The notes below the pieces were generated by a model. The model saw only the letters and a list, made by a program, of their open reading frames with translations. It was not told the DNA's origin and ran no database searches. Made by a program: the position numbers and the translations under genes. Positions 1-9,208 of a stretch of 64,000 nt of DNA are shown one piece after another (the first letter of the stretch is position 1; every line of letters starts with the position of its first letter). This stretch comes from an uncultured Ruminococcus sp. (GTDB lineage Bacteria; Bacillota; Clostridia; Oscillospirales; Acutalibacteraceae): contig CAKSNZ010000008.1 of the NCBI GenBank assembly GCA_934476515.1, positions 1 through 64,000 on the forward strand, written 5' to 3'.

Positions 1-140
1 CCGTTAAAAAGTGTGATACCTATGGGATTATTGTCCTGTTTACAGGCTATAAATTTATAATAACTACATAGGGCAAAGTACCTATATAAAGGCTAGTTTG
101 TAACGGGACATCAATGATGTCCCCTACACCTGTTAGCCAT
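1..140. repeat. MITE-like interspersed repeat, copy 1 (left end cut by window edge)
   Basis: Starts just after the left hairpin of the repeat seen again at 6666-6840, 6932-7106 and 23686-23860. The shared core (GTGTGATACCTATGGG, TATAAATTTATA, TTTGTAACGG) is followed by a perfect hairpin GGGACATC-AAT-GATGTCCC and the end CCCTACACCTGTTAGCC. Sequence to about 200 also resembles the right flank of copy 3 (a shared CTCAATAAAA). No protein is encoded. Confidence 0.85.
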
Positions 141-274
141 ACTATTGTGATAATTATGAGGTATGATAATTTTGCAAATTTTCCTTTATACTCAATAAAA
201 AACTAACTTACCTTTACCCACAGACAAAATTGAAAAACCCTAATTTGTATAGATATTATTTAATATGATAAATA

Positions 275-301
275 AAAGGAGTACAACAAATGTACTCCTT
301 T
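275..301 (-). terminator. Intrinsic terminator of the DUF4250 gene
   Basis: Perfect 10-bp stem AAAGGAGTAC / GTACTCCTTT with a 7-nt loop. Read on the minus strand it is followed by TTTTATTTAT, as expected 20 nt after the stop codon of the small gene that ends at 321. Confidence 0.8.
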
Positions 302-320
302 AAAACTATAAATTATAAAA

Positions 321-497
321 TCACACAAACTTATTTAAGTTTTCATCATACTCATAATCTATTGTGGAAAGTTTAGAAGTGATTTCATCCTTATCCACAC
401 ACAAAGACTTACATAATTCTGATAAAGAACTATAATTATCTCTTAACTGAGTATTTACATATGATAACAAAATCATAGGGTCATTTGGTAAAGCCAT
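321..497 (-). CDS. DUF4250 domain protein
   Basis: A 58-residue protein that matches the DUF4250 family: it opens with MALPNDPMILLSYVNTQLRD and ends with the family-like DYEYD segment. The function of the family is not known. The frame stays open 8 codons further upstream to a TTG at 521, but the ATG at 497 gives the usual family N-terminus and is preceded by purine-rich GAGAAAG, so I chose it. It appears monocistronic: its own terminator lies downstream at 275-301 and the neighbouring ABC gene ends at a separate terminator. It has no signal peptide or membrane segment, so it is probably cytosolic. Confidence 0.85.
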   Translation of the reverse strand: MALPNDPMILLSYVNTQLRDNYSSLSELCKSLCVDKDEITSKLSTIDYEYDENLNKFV

Positions 498-575
498 TTC
501 TTTCTCTTCTTTCTTATTCAAATTATAATATTATTTTAACTGATAATTAAATATTTTACAATACTATAACAAACA

Positions 576-604
576 AAAAAGGAACTGAAAAACAGTTCCT
601 TTTT
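576..604 (-). terminator. Terminator of the MacB-like ABC gene
   Basis: Perfect 12-bp stem AAAAAGGAACTG / CAGTTCCTTTTT with an AAAAA loop. It lies 15 nt downstream of the stop codon at 620. The A- and T-rich stem ends would allow it to work in both directions. Confidence 0.85.
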
Positions 605-619
605 CACAAAATTTAAATT

Positions 620-3361
620 TTATTCACTTCTTAATGCAATTACAGGGTCTTTCTTTGCTGCCTTTTTAGCCGGAATTAAACCACCTATTAAAGTAAGAAG
701 AACACTGATTACAACCAGAACAATACCGGCTACTATGGGAATTGTAGCATTAACATCAGTTGTACCCATTAATGAATGGATAATTGCATTTGACGGTATC
801 AAGATAAGCTCACTTAAGCCTATACCTATAATACCTGAACACAATCCTATAATAAATGTTTCTGCGTTAAACACCTGACTGATATTTCGTTTAGATGCAC
901 CGATTGCTCTTAGAATACCGATTTCCTTTGTTCTTTCAAGTACAGAAATGTATGTAATAATACCAATCATAATTGAAGAAACAATTAGAGAAACTGCAAC
1001 GAACGCAATTAGAATGTAAGAGATAACATTGATAATTGTTGTTACTGAGGACATAAGAAGTGCTACATAGTCGGTATAGCTGATTTTATCCTTTTCCCTA
1101 GCACCGTTATTGTAGTTATCTACTGCTGTACGGATACCGTCCTTATCTTCAAAGCTATCTACATAAATATTAATAGATGATGGTGTAGCTAAGTCAACAA
1201 CACCGAATTCCTTCATATTATCATCGTAGCTACCAGGTGAAATATAGGTATCATAAATATTCAGCATTACCTTATCATCAGGATTATTCTTTACAAATTG
1301 GTCTAAAGATGAGGCAAGTTGTTCTTCTGTTAGGTTGGCAAGTTGACTTTGCATTTGCTTATCGTTACCATAAACCGAATTCATAATATTCTTGCAAAGT
1401 TTTGCTTTTTCACTAACACCTAAACCATTAAGATACTTTTTAGCATCATCAATTTTTTCTTTTTTGCCATCAGGTGCAAATCTCATATTACTAAGAATGT
1501 TAACATCCTTAGACTTTTTCTGAGCCTTTACAACATCACTTTTATTTGTATAGTCAATGATATATTTTGTCAGTGCCTGAGTATATCCTACAGGCTGACT
1601 GATAATTCTGTTGTCTGAGTCTTTAAGTCTGATAACACCGGAAATTTTTAGTTTAATGGCGTTATTCTTTAGAATTTTGTTCATTTTCTGGTCATCATCA
1701 GAAATATTCTTGTATGTGCCATTGCTTGTTTTTTCGTAGTAATCACAAGCAGGAATTAGATAGAAACTATGGTTACAAGCATCTTTATATGACCATTTTG
1801 AAGTATCGGGATTTACCTTTTTGCCTTTGTTGATTTCATCCATATACTTTTCATATTCTTTAGCAGGTAGAAGTCCCAGCTTATACAAATCAGTTGAACG
1901 AATTTCATTGTTAGTATCCAACACCAAAACAACCTCGTTGTACTTTTCAGGATAGTGGCCGTAAAGCAAATCATAATTTTCTTTAACTGCACCACTTACT
2001 AGGTTGTCACCTTTTCCCGGCATTAGTTCAGAAAAACCGTTTTTGCTACCACCCATCATACTTGTCATTTGACTGCTCATATTAGTCATTTGGCTAAAGG
2101 TATTATTTGAGTTGTCCTTTTCTGTTTTAAATGAACTACCGTCAGAGTTAACTAACTTTTTGTTAGGGTCATAAGAATACACACCAAAAGAAGTATCGTA
2201 GGAATATACAACACCGTTTTCACCAATGTACTTATTAATTTCACTGTCTTTATCATCAATGTATTCCTTAAACTTTGTTAGGTTGTTTTCACTAACACTA
2301 CTTGTCATACTTGAAGTCATTTCAAGGTCTGTGGTGTTGGAGTAAACCTTATCTTTCTTATGGTCAACATTTTCTTTTTCTACTGCTGCACTTTGACCGT
2401 CATTCATAACACTTGTTAAGTCCATATCTTGGGAATTAATAGTTATAGGGTATGAGGTCATAGTGTCTTTCTGTACATCGGCAATATAGTTATTTACACC
2501 ATTTGACAAAGCAAGGATAAGTGCAATACCGATAATACCTATAGAACCGGCAAAGGAAGTCAGTAAAGTTCTGCCTTTCTTTGTCTTTAGATTGTTAAAG
2601 CTAAGTGCAAGTGAAGTAAAAATCGACATTGAGGACTTACCCATATTTTTATGTTGTGGCTTTTCTACCTTTGACTTTTCTACAACATAAGGGTTAGTGT
2701 CATCTGTGATTTCACCATCTTTTAGTCTTACAATTCTGTTGGCATATTCTTCTGCAAGTTCAGGGTTATGAGTAACCATTACAACAAGTCTGTCCTTGGC
2801 AACTTGCTTTAAAAGTTCCATAACCTGAATACTTGTTTCTGTATCCAAAGCACCTGTAGGTTCATCAGCTAATAAAATATCAGGGTTATTAACTAAGGCT
2901 CTTGCAATAGCAACTCTCTGCATCTGACCACCTGACATTTGGTTAGGCTTCTTATGAATTTGGTCACCTAGACCTACTTCTTCAAGTGCTTTCTTTGCTC
3001 TTTTTCTTCTTTCTGACTTTGAGATACCTGAAATAGTAAGTGCTAGTTCCACATTAGAAAGTACAGTTTGATGAGGAATAAGGTTGTAGCTCTGGAAAAC
3101 AAAACCGATTGTGTGGTTACGGTAAGAATCCCAGTCCCTATCCTTATACTTTTGGGTAGAGATTCCGTTGATAATCAAGTCACCACTATCGTACCTATCA
3201 AGACCACCGATTACATTTAGCAATGTAGTTTTACCTGAACCACTAGGTCCAAGAATAGCAACAAACTCATTGTCACGAAGTGTTAGGCTAACATTCTTTA
3301 GTGCTTGTTGTACTAAGTCACCTGTAACATACTTTTTGCTTATATTTTCTATTTGAAGCAT
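620..3361 (-). CDS. MacB/YknYZ-type ABC transporter, ATPase fused to permease
   Basis: A 913-residue fused ABC exporter. The N-terminal ~230 residues are an ATPase with Walker A GPSGSGKTT, signature MSGGQMQR and Walker B LLADEPTGALD. A first membrane segment follows (about 290-315, IGIIGIALILAL), then a large extracytoplasmic domain of roughly 450 residues, and a C-terminal FtsX-like block with three membrane segments. This is the type VII (MacB) layout, whose members act as mechanotransmission exporters or peptide-resistance pumps; the substrate here is unknown. Start: the ATG at 3361 has GGAGGT 5 nt upstream and begins MLQIENISKKY. The frame extends 25 codons further, but without a ribosome binding site. 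No partner gene is adjacent, and a hairpin at 3390-3417 separates it from copA. Confidence 0.9.
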   Translation of the reverse strand: MLQIENISKKYVTGDLVQQALKNVSLTLRDNEFVAILGPSGSGKTTLLNVIGGLDRYDSGDLIINGISTQKYKDRDWDSYRNHTIGFVFQSYNLIPHQTVLSNVELALTISGISKSERRKRAKKALEEVGLGDQIHKKPNQMSGGQMQRVAIARALVNNPDILLADEPTGALDTETSIQVMELLKQVAKDRLVVMVTHNPELAEEYANRIVRLKDGEITDDTNPYVVEKSKVEKPQHKNMGKSSMSIFTSLALSFNNLKTKKGRTLLTSFAGSIGIIGIALILALSNGVNNYIADVQKDTMTSYPITINSQDMDLTSVMNDGQSAAVEKENVDHKKDKVYSNTTDLEMTSSMTSSVSENNLTKFKEYIDDKDSEINKYIGENGVVYSYDTSFGVYSYDPNKKLVNSDGSSFKTEKDNSNNTFSQMTNMSSQMTSMMGGSKNGFSELMPGKGDNLVSGAVKENYDLLYGHYPEKYNEVVLVLDTNNEIRSTDLYKLGLLPAKEYEKYMDEINKGKKVNPDTSKWSYKDACNHSFYLIPACDYYEKTSNGTYKNISDDDQKMNKILKNNAIKLKISGVIRLKDSDNRIISQPVGYTQALTKYIIDYTNKSDVVKAQKKSKDVNILSNMRFAPDGKKEKIDDAKKYLNGLGVSEKAKLCKNIMNSVYGNDKQMQSQLANLTEEQLASSLDQFVKNNPDDKVMLNIYDTYISPGSYDDNMKEFGVVDLATPSSINIYVDSFEDKDGIRTAVDNYNNGAREKDKISYTDYVALLMSSVTTIINVISYILIAFVAVSLIVSSIMIGIITYISVLERTKEIGILRAIGASKRNISQVFNAETFIIGLCSGIIGIGLSELILIPSNAIIHSLMGTTDVNATIPIVAGIVLVVISVLLTLIGGLIPAKKAAKKDPVIALRSE

Positions 3362-3389
3362 ATATACCTCCATTCTTGCAAAACAAATA

Positions 3390-3417
3390 AAGTCATTGAC
3401 TATTAAATCAATGACTT
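3390..3417 (-). terminator. Inverted repeat between copA and the ABC gene, probable terminator
   Basis: Perfect 10-bp inverted repeat AAGTCATTGA / TCAATGACTT with an 8-nt loop. On the minus strand it is followed by TATTTGTTTT, 61 nt after the copA stop and just before the ribosome binding site of the ABC gene. It most likely ends the csoR-copA transcript. A dyad operator for the ABC gene is an alternative reading. Confidence 0.6.
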
Positions 3418-3478
3418 CATTATAACATATTACCACACTTTTACAATATATATTCTTAAATGAATGTATATTACTTAA

Positions 3479-3679
3479 TTATTCAACAGTATAACCTTTG
3501 TCTACTACTGCTTTCTTTAGTACATCTTCGCTTACTTCTTTTGAAAGAGTAACTACTGCTGTACCACTTTCGTGACTTACTTCAGCAGAAGTAACACCAT
3601 CAATGCTTTCTAAAGCAGTCTTTACTGTTGCCTCACAGTGAGGGCACATCATACCGTTAATTTTTAGAGTTGTAGTCAT
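3479..3679 (-). CDS. copZ: Possible independently translated CopZ copper chaperone inside copA
   Basis: The last 66 codons of copA form a free-standing HMA domain: an ATG at 3679, GMMCPHC at residues 9-15, and a normal HMA length. Directly upstream is AAAAAGGAG (GGAG core at 3689-3692), 9 nt from this ATG, which is ideal ribosome-binding-site spacing. The sequence before it ([10 protein letters not shown]) reads like an intergenic AT-rich segment that happens to be open. I infer that the cell may make both a CopA-CopZ fusion and free CopZ. It is nested in frame in copA, so it may simply be part of one long protein. Confidence 0.5.
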   Translation of the reverse strand: MTTTLKINGMMCPHCEATVKTALESIDGVTSAEVSHESGTAVVTLSKEVSEDVLKKAVVDKGYTVE

Positions 3680-5980
3680 AGTATTTTTCTCCTTTTTATT
3701 AGTTTTATTTTTTATCTTTCTATCCCTTTTGCTACTTCTGATATTTAAGAAGTTAAGTCTAAGGGCATTTGTAACAACACAGAAACTTGAAAGGCTCATT
3801 GCTGCTGCACCAAACATAGGACTAAGTGTCCAACCGAAAATAGGAATCCACACACCGGCAGCTAAAGGAATACCGATTACATTGTAGATAAATGCCCAAA
3901 ATAGGTTTTCGTGAATATTCCTTAAAGTACCTCTGCTTAGTCTGATTGCACCTGAAACATCAGTTAGCTTACTTTTCATCAGTACAATATCAGCAGAGTC
4001 TATTGCTACATCAGTACCGGCACCAATAGCAATACCAATATCTGCCCTAGTCAATGCAGGTGCATCGTTGATACCGTCACCAACCATTGCAACCATACCA
4101 TTCTCTTTATACTGAGTAACAACCTTTTCTTTACCGTCAGGTAATACACCGGCAATTACTTCGTCAACACCGGATTCTTTTGCTATAGCTTGAGCTGTCT
4201 TTTCATTATCACCTGTAACCATAACAACCTTAATACCCATATTTTGTAGTTCTTTAATTGCCTTAGGACTATCACTTTTTACCACATCAGCTACGGCAAT
4301 AATACCAAGCAACTGATTATCCATAACAAACAGTAAAGGTGTTTTGCCTTTAGTTGCAAGGTCATCAGCTTGTTTAATAATATTTTCATCTATATTAGCA
4401 ATAGAAGAAATATGCTTTACACTACCACCAACAACAGTTTTGCCGTTTATTGTAGCAGATACTCCGTTACCTGTTAGTGACTTAAAGTCTGTTGTATCTA
4501 GGGTTTTTGTATTACTGTCAATAGCTTTTTGTACAACTGCCTTTGCCAATGGGTGTTCACTTTTACTTTCTAGTGAAGAAGCATAGCTTAGTAAATCATC
4601 CTGTGTATAATTCTCACTAGGAATTATATCAATTACTACCGGTGTACCGTTAGTGATTGTACCTGTTTTATCAAGTAGCACATAACTGACCTTTCCTGTA
4701 GTTTCAAGTGAAGTTGCATTCTTGAACAAAATACCATTCTTTGCACCCACACCATTACCAACCATTATTGCTACCGGAGTTGCCAAACCCAATGCACAAG
4801 GACAACTGATAACAAGTACAGAAATACCTCTAACCAGTGCATTACCAAAGGTTGCACCACATAGTAACCAAACAATAATTGTAACTACTGCAATTGAAAT
4901 AACAATAGGTACAAACACACCTGAAACTTTATCTGCTACCTTAGCAATAGGTGCTTTTGTAGCTGAGGCATCACTGACCATTTTAATAATCTGAGAAAGA
5001 GTTGTATCTTCCCCAACTTTAGTTGCTTTGCACTTAATAAAGCCTGACTGATTTACTGTTGCACCTGATACATTGTCACCAACTGTTTTATCTACCGGAA
5101 TACTCTCACCGGTTAGTGCTGACTCATTAACTGCACTTTCACCTTCAATAACAACACCATCAACAGGTATGTTTTCACCGGGTTTTACAACAAAAATATC
5201 ACCGATTTTTACTTCTTCAATAGGCACTACCTTTTCAACATTATCTACTAATATTGTTGCCTTTTTAGGTGCTAAATTCATTAGACCTTTTATAGCATTA
5301 GTGGTTTTGCCTTTTGAGTAGGACTCTAACATTTTACCTAAAGTAATAAGTGTTAAAATCATACCGGCAGATTCAAAGTAAAATTCATCCATATACTTCA
5401 TTACAAGTGACATATCGTTATTAACTTGGGCATTTGTCATTGCAAACAAAGCATACACACTGTAAATAAATGATGCACCTGCACCTAAAGCAACAAGTGT
5501 ATCCATATTAGGTGACCTATGAATAAGAGCCTTAAAGCCACTAACAAAGAACTTTTGGTTTATCACCATAATAATGCCTGTTACTAGTAGCTGAATAAGG
5601 CCCATTGCAATATGGTTATTAGCCAAAATGCTAGGTAAAGGGAATCCCCACATCATATGACCCATCGAAATATACATTAGTAATAATAGGAATACTAAAG
5701 AAGAAAATAGTCTTTTCTTTAATTTAGGAGTTTCAGTATCTTTCAATGGTTCATCACTGGATTTATTTTCTTTAGAAGAATTACCTTTTAGAGATGCACC
5801 GTAACCTGCCTTTTCTACTGCACTGATAACATCACTTGACTTAACATCCCCATCAACTGACATTGAATTAGTTAGTAGATTTACTGAACAAGAAGTAACA
5901 CCATCAACCTTGTTGACAGCTTTTTCTACCCTTGCAACACAAGAAGCACAACTCATTCCGGTAACATTATATTGTTTCAC
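3479..5980 (-). CDS. copA: Copper-exporting P1B-type ATPase with fused C-terminal CopZ-like domain
   Basis: An 833-residue heavy-metal ATPase that pumps Cu(I) out of the cytosol. It has an N-terminal HMA metal-binding domain (GMSCASC, residues 8-14), eight predicted membrane helices, the transmembrane Cu(I) motif SCPCALGL, phosphorylation site DKTGT, the SEHPLA nucleotide-binding loop, and GDGINDAP near the end of the P domain. The body ends near residue 745. After a basic linker ([15 protein letters not shown]) comes a second HMA domain with GMMCPHC (residues 768-833), which looks like a complete CopZ chaperone. The start is the ATG at 5980, 9 nt after the csoR stop. It is co-transcribed with csoR from the copper-responsive promoter at 6472-6500. 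Confidence 0.95.
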   Translation of the reverse strand: MKQYNVTGMSCASCVARVEKAVNKVDGVTSCSVNLLTNSMSVDGDVKSSDVISAVEKAGYGASLKGNSSKENKSSDEPLKDTETPKLKKRLFSSLVFLLLLMYISMGHMMWGFPLPSILANNHIAMGLIQLLVTGIIMVINQKFFVSGFKALIHRSPNMDTLVALGAGASFIYSVYALFAMTNAQVNNDMSLVMKYMDEFYFESAGMILTLITLGKMLESYSKGKTTNAIKGLMNLAPKKATILVDNVEKVVPIEEVKIGDIFVVKPGENIPVDGVVIEGESAVNESALTGESIPVDKTVGDNVSGATVNQSGFIKCKATKVGEDTTLSQIIKMVSDASATKAPIAKVADKVSGVFVPIVISIAVVTIIVWLLCGATFGNALVRGISVLVISCPCALGLATPVAIMVGNGVGAKNGILFKNATSLETTGKVSYVLLDKTGTITNGTPVVIDIIPSENYTQDDLLSYASSLESKSEHPLAKAVVQKAIDSNTKTLDTTDFKSLTGNGVSATINGKTVVGGSVKHISSIANIDENIIKQADDLATKGKTPLLFVMDNQLLGIIAVADVVKSDSPKAIKELQNMGIKVVMVTGDNEKTAQAIAKESGVDEVIAGVLPDGKEKVVTQYKENGMVAMVGDGINDAPALTRADIGIAIGAGTDVAIDSADIVLMKSKLTDVSGAIRLSRGTLRNIHENLFWAFIYNVIGIPLAAGVWIPIFGWTLSPMFGAAAMSLSSFCVVTNALRLNFLNIRSSKRDRKIKNKTNKKEKNTMTTTLKINGMMCPHCEATVKTALESIDGVTSAEVSHESGTAVVTLSKEVSEDVLKKAVVDKGYTVE

Positions 5981-5989
5981 AATATCACC

Positions 5990-6412
5990 CTATTTCAAAA
6001 TTTTCTTTAATGTAGAAATTAGGTCATCAACTGTTTCTTCCTTATCTGCTTTAATATCATGTACCACACAAGTACGAATATGATTCGCAAGAAGTTCTCT
6101 GCTAAAGGAATTTAGTGCTGAGGTTACGGCAGAAACCTGTACAAGTATATCTGTACAGTAAGCATCTTTTTCAACCATACCTTTAATTCCTCTAATCTGA
6201 CCCTCAATTCTACTAAGTCTATTCATTAGCTTTTTCTGTTCATCAGTTGTTCTTTCCTTAGTTTTGTGACAACAACCTTTTTCATTATTAGTATTGTCAC
6301 TATTTTCTGAACAACATTTTTCTGAAGAATTTATTTCTTCAACAGAATTTTCTGTTAATGAATTTTCTGCTAAATCTATATTAGCATTTTTATCTTTGCT
6401 ATCTGTATTCAT
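5990..6412 (-). CDS. csoR: CsoR-family copper-sensing repressor with Cys-rich N-terminal extension
   Basis: A 140-residue protein. Residues 56-140 are a typical CsoR/DUF156 four-helix domain with the Cu(I) ligand set Cys86, His111 and Cys115 and the RLSRIEGQIRGI signature. Apo-CsoR binds its operator; Cu(I) releases it. The operator dyad lies 63-83 nt upstream of the start codon, inside the promoter. Unlike standard CsoR proteins of 85-120 residues, it has about 55 extra N-terminal residues that are acidic and Asn/Ser-rich, with two Cys pairs (33-34, 47-48) and His49. The extension is supported by GAGGTGAC 3-4 nt before the ATG at 6412. It is first in the csoR-copA operon. Confidence 0.92.
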   Translation of the reverse strand: MNTDSKDKNANIDLAENSLTENSVEEINSSEKCCSENSDNTNNEKGCCHKTKERTTDEQKKLMNRLSRIEGQIRGIKGMVEKDAYCTDILVQVSAVTSALNSFSRELLANHIRTCVVHDIKADKEETVDDLISTLKKILK

Positions 6413-6471
6413 AGAGTCACCTCACAAATTTCCCCTGTAAATTATCAATAAACTCTTTAACTTACATTTGC

Positions 6472-6500
6472 ATTATATACCCCTATAGGGTATATGTCAA
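6472..6500 (-). promoter_or_regulatory. csoR-copA promoter with CsoR operator in the spacer
   Basis: On the minus strand a consensus -35 TTGACA (6495-6500) and -10 TATAAT (6472-6477) are exactly 17 nt apart. The spacer is nearly filled by the perfect dyad ATATACCC-N5-GGGTATAT (6475-6495), which has the form of known CsoR boxes. Repressor bound here would block RNA polymerase directly. Confidence 0.9.
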
Positions 6501-6665
6501 TATCTTTTCATAATTATTTTTTGTTATAAAGGTTAGTTAATTCTTTCAATTCTCCTTGTGCTAATCGCTAAATCTCTTCTTTAAATTATGGTTTGTCTTT
6601 TTAATTTTGATTGTTAGTTAAGGTGAATTTGTAATGAGAATATATACCATAAAATCATATGAAAC

Positions 6666-6840
6666 TATGACTCACAGGTGTAGGGGCGAACACCGTTCGC
6701 CCGTTAGGAAGTGTGATACCTATGGGGTTTTGTCCTGTTTACAGACTATAAATTTATAATAACTACATAGGGCATAATACCTTTATTTAGGATAGTTTGT
6801 AACGGTCCAACACTGTTGGGCCCTACAACTGTAACTCATA
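6666..6840. repeat. MITE-like interspersed repeat, copy 2
   Basis: Left end ACAGGTGTAGGG (6674-6685), then hairpin GGGCGAAC-ACC-GTTCGCCC, the shared AT-rich core with TATAAATTTATA, hairpin GGTCCAAC-ACT-GTTGGGCC (one G:T pair), and right end CCCTACAACTGT (6821-6832). The outer TATGA is repeated as TCATA on the other side. About 90 bp to its left is nearly identical, inverted, to the sequence right of copy 4. Confidence 0.85.
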
Positions 6841-6931
6841 ATTCTTATTACATTTAATAGTTAAAAATAAAGGAAACTTTCATCATAGATGAATTTTTCA
6901 ATTAGCACTTTTCTTAAAATGAGACAAAAAT

Positions 6932-7106
6932 TATGAGTTACACAGTAGGGGCGAACACTGTTCGCCAGTTAAAAAGTGTGATACCTATGGGATTATTGTC
7001 CTATTTACAGAATATAAATTTATAATATCTGCATAGGACATAATACCTTTATTTAGGATAGTTTGTAACGGTCCAACACTGTTGGACCCTACACCTGTTA
7101 GCCACA
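6932..7106. repeat. MITE-like interspersed repeat, copy 3
   Basis: Same order as copy 2: a left arm hairpin GGGCGAAC-ACT-GTTCGCCA (one terminal mismatch), the core GTGTGATACCTATGGGATTA, TATAAATTTATA, a perfect right hairpin GGTCCAAC-ACT-GTTGGACC, and the end CCCTACACCTGTTAGCCAC. The left end is slightly degenerate (TTACACAGTAGGGG). Confidence 0.85.
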
Positions 7107-7293
7107 CTTTAGTAATAACTTTTACTATGTTAATTTTACAAATTTTTATGCTCAATAAAATTTATAACAAATTCATCTTTATTCACAATCAAAATTTAAA
7201 AGACAAACCTTAATTTATCTACCCAACCTTTACGCAGAAACAAAATTATAAAAACTAATTTATAACTAAAAACTAAATAATAACAAAAGGAAA

Positions 7294-7317
7294 ACAGACC
7301 CTCAAAAGAGGGTCTGT
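7294..7317 (-). terminator. Terminator of the sugar ABC operon
   Basis: Perfect 10-bp stem ACAGACCCTC / GAGGGTCTGT with an AAAA loop. On the minus strand it is followed by TTTTCCTTTTG. It lies about 115 nt after the last permease stop; nothing else is encoded between. Confidence 0.8.
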
Positions 7318-7433
7318 AAATGATAAATTATTATAATTCAAACACATAATTCTCAGATAATTTTCACTATAATTTTAATTATAATTTCTGACAGAGAATT
7401 ATTCTAAACTATAAAATGAGCATTATAAAGGAA

Positions 7434-8309
7434 TTATCCCTTAACAGCACCGGCAACAACACCTTCGATAATATACTTCTGACAAGCGAAGTAGAAGATG
7501 ATGATTGGCAAGATACTTACAATGATAAGAGCCATAATAGCACCCATATCCGTTTGTCCGTAACTACCGTTTAGGTACTGAATATGAATAGGAATTGTTC
7601 TATAGTTTGTACCACTAAAGATTAGGTATGGTAGTAGGTAGTCGTTCCAAATCCACATTGTTTCCAGAATACCAACAGAAATAATTGTTGGCTTCATAAT
7701 AGGAACAACAACACCGAAATATGTTCTTAGAGGTCCTGCACCGTCAACACTTGCAGCTTCTTCAACTTCAATAGGAATACCCTTTACGAAGCCGGAGAAC
7801 ATAAAAATTGCAAGACCTGCACCAAATCCCAAATAAACTACCAAAATACCAACAGGTGAATTTAGGTGTAGCTTATCAGCTGTCTTTGAAAGAGTGTACA
7901 TAACCATCTGGAATGGTACAACCATTGAGAATACACAGAAGTAGTAAATAATCTTACAAATCTTTGAGTTAACTCTTGTAACATACCATGCAGTCATTGA
8001 TGTACAAAGTAGGATTAGGAATACACCACCGATAGTGATAAATAAACTTGTTAAAACAACTTTCCAGAAAGAGAAGTTACCAAATGTCATACCTTTAATA
8101 TAGTTTTGAAAACCATAGAAAGTTTCGGCATTTGGGAAGGCAAATGGGTTGTCACTAATATCTGTCTTAAACTTAAAGGAGTTCATCAAAACAATAAATA
8201 GTGGTGACACATAGAAAATTGAAATAACAGAAAATACTACTGTCAAAATTTTCATACCTAAAGTTTGCTTTTTCTTAGGTTGTTTTTCTTTAGGTTTAAC
8301 CTTTGCCAT
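7434..8309 (-). CDS. Carbohydrate ABC transporter permease, MalG family
   Basis: A 291-residue inner-membrane permease with six predicted membrane segments and the EAA loop EVEEAASVDGAGPLRTYFGVVVP (about residues 181-203), which contacts the ATPase. It ends in GVVAGAVKG, the classic end of MalG-type permeases. The start at 8309 overlaps the upstream permease stop by one base (TAATG), so translation is coupled. It pairs with the MalF-like permease and the lipoprotein upstream. No ATPase gene is nearby, so a shared MsmK/MsiK-type ATPase is expected elsewhere in the genome. Confidence 0.93.
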   Translation of the reverse strand: MAKVKPKEKQPKKKQTLGMKILTVVFSVISIFYVSPLFIVLMNSFKFKTDISDNPFAFPNAETFYGFQNYIKGMTFGNFSFWKVVLTSLFITIGGVFLILLCTSMTAWYVTRVNSKICKIIYYFCVFSMVVPFQMVMYTLSKTADKLHLNSPVGILVVYLGFGAGLAIFMFSGFVKGIPIEVEEAASVDGAGPLRTYFGVVVPIMKPTIISVGILETMWIWNDYLLPYLIFSGTNYRTIPIHIQYLNGSYGQTDMGAIMALIIVSILPIIIFYFACQKYIIEGVVAGAVKG

Positions 8310-9178
8310 TACTGCTGCACCTCCCTCTTTCTAGTGAAGTATAGCTGAGCAAGAGCAATTACAACAACAATTACGAAGAAGATAACTGCCTCTGCTTGAC
8401 CAACACCACGAGAGTTAGCATTTGAATAGAAGGTGTTGTAAATATTAAGTGCCATCATTTCCGTTTGCTTAATGGTTACACCACCACTTGTAATAACACC
8501 GGGATCACCGGCAGTTAAAGCTAAGTTCTGGTCAAATAGCTTAAATGAATTTGTTAGTGTTAGGAATGTACAAATTGTAATTGATGGTGCCATCATAGGA
8601 ATAGTAACCTTAGTAAGAATTTGTCTTCTGTTAGCACCGTCAATCTTTGCTGCTTCAAAAAGGTCACTAGGAACACTTTGGAAGCCGGCAATATAAATAA
8701 TCATCATATAACCTGCTTGTTGCCAACACATCAGAATTACAAGTCCCCAAAAACCATAAGTACTGTCAAGTGCTAGGTTAGTACCATAGTTGTGTAGGAT
8801 ACCATCAAAAATAAGTTTCCAAATGTAACCAAGGATGATACCACCAATTAGGTTAGGAACAAAGAACACTGTTCTAAAGATATTAGAACCTCTAATACCA
8901 AGAGTTAGAACATATGCAACTGCAAAAGCAATAAGGTTAATGAGAACTATTGAAACAATAACAAATAGAACTGTAAACCAGAATGAATGCATAAAGGCTT
9001 CATTTTGGAATGCTTTTACATAGTTATCAAAACCAATCAGTTTAGCATCGGTTACTGTATGGAACTTACAGAATGATAGATAAATGCCCTGAAAGAAGGG
9101 ATAAATAAAACCGATAGCAAAGGCAATTAATGTTGGTAATACGAAAATCAGAAAATACTTTTTATGTTTCTTTACCAT
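8309..9178 (-). CDS. Carbohydrate ABC transporter permease, MalF/UgpA family
   Basis: A 289-residue inner-membrane permease with six predicted membrane segments and the EAA-loop sequence LFEAAKIDGANRRQILTKVTIPMM (about residues 173-196). AAAGGTGAG lies just before the ATG. Its C-terminal region contains NANSRGVGQAEAVIFF, typical of MalF-like permeases. It is the second gene of the importer operon, separated from the binding protein by a 78-nt gap with a strong hairpin (9209-9230). The substrate cannot be read from the sequence; malto-oligosaccharide is plausible given the GH13 enzyme in the window, but that link is only inference. Confidence 0.93.
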   Translation of the reverse strand: MVKKHKKYFLIFVLPTLIAFAIGFIYPFFQGIYLSFCKFHTVTDAKLIGFDNYVKAFQNEAFMHSFWFTVLFVIVSIVLINLIAFAVAYVLTLGIRGSNIFRTVFFVPNLIGGIILGYIWKLIFDGILHNYGTNLALDSTYGFWGLVILMCWQQAGYMMIIYIAGFQSVPSDLFEAAKIDGANRRQILTKVTIPMMAPSITICTFLTLTNSFKLFDQNLALTAGDPGVITSGGVTIKQTEMMALNIYNTFYSNANSRGVGQAEAVIFFVIVVVIALAQLYFTRKREVQQ

Positions 9179-9208
9179 TTTCTCACCTTTCTTCTTAATT
9201 TAAAATTA

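Larger units (their letters stand above)
6583..7216. mobile_element. 634-bp composite repeat with 50-bp terminal inverted repeats
   Basis: The first 50 bases (6583-6632) and the last 50 (7167-7216) are inverted repeats agreeing at about 44 of 50 positions; both contain GGTTTGTCTTTT and AATTTTGATTGT. Inside are two head-to-tail copies of the 175-bp repeat (6666-6840 and 6932-7106), separated by a ~90-bp spacer. The spacer is itself bounded by AACTCATAATT / AATTATGAGTT. There is no open frame of note. This fills most of the gap between csoR and the sugar importer. Confidence 0.75.
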
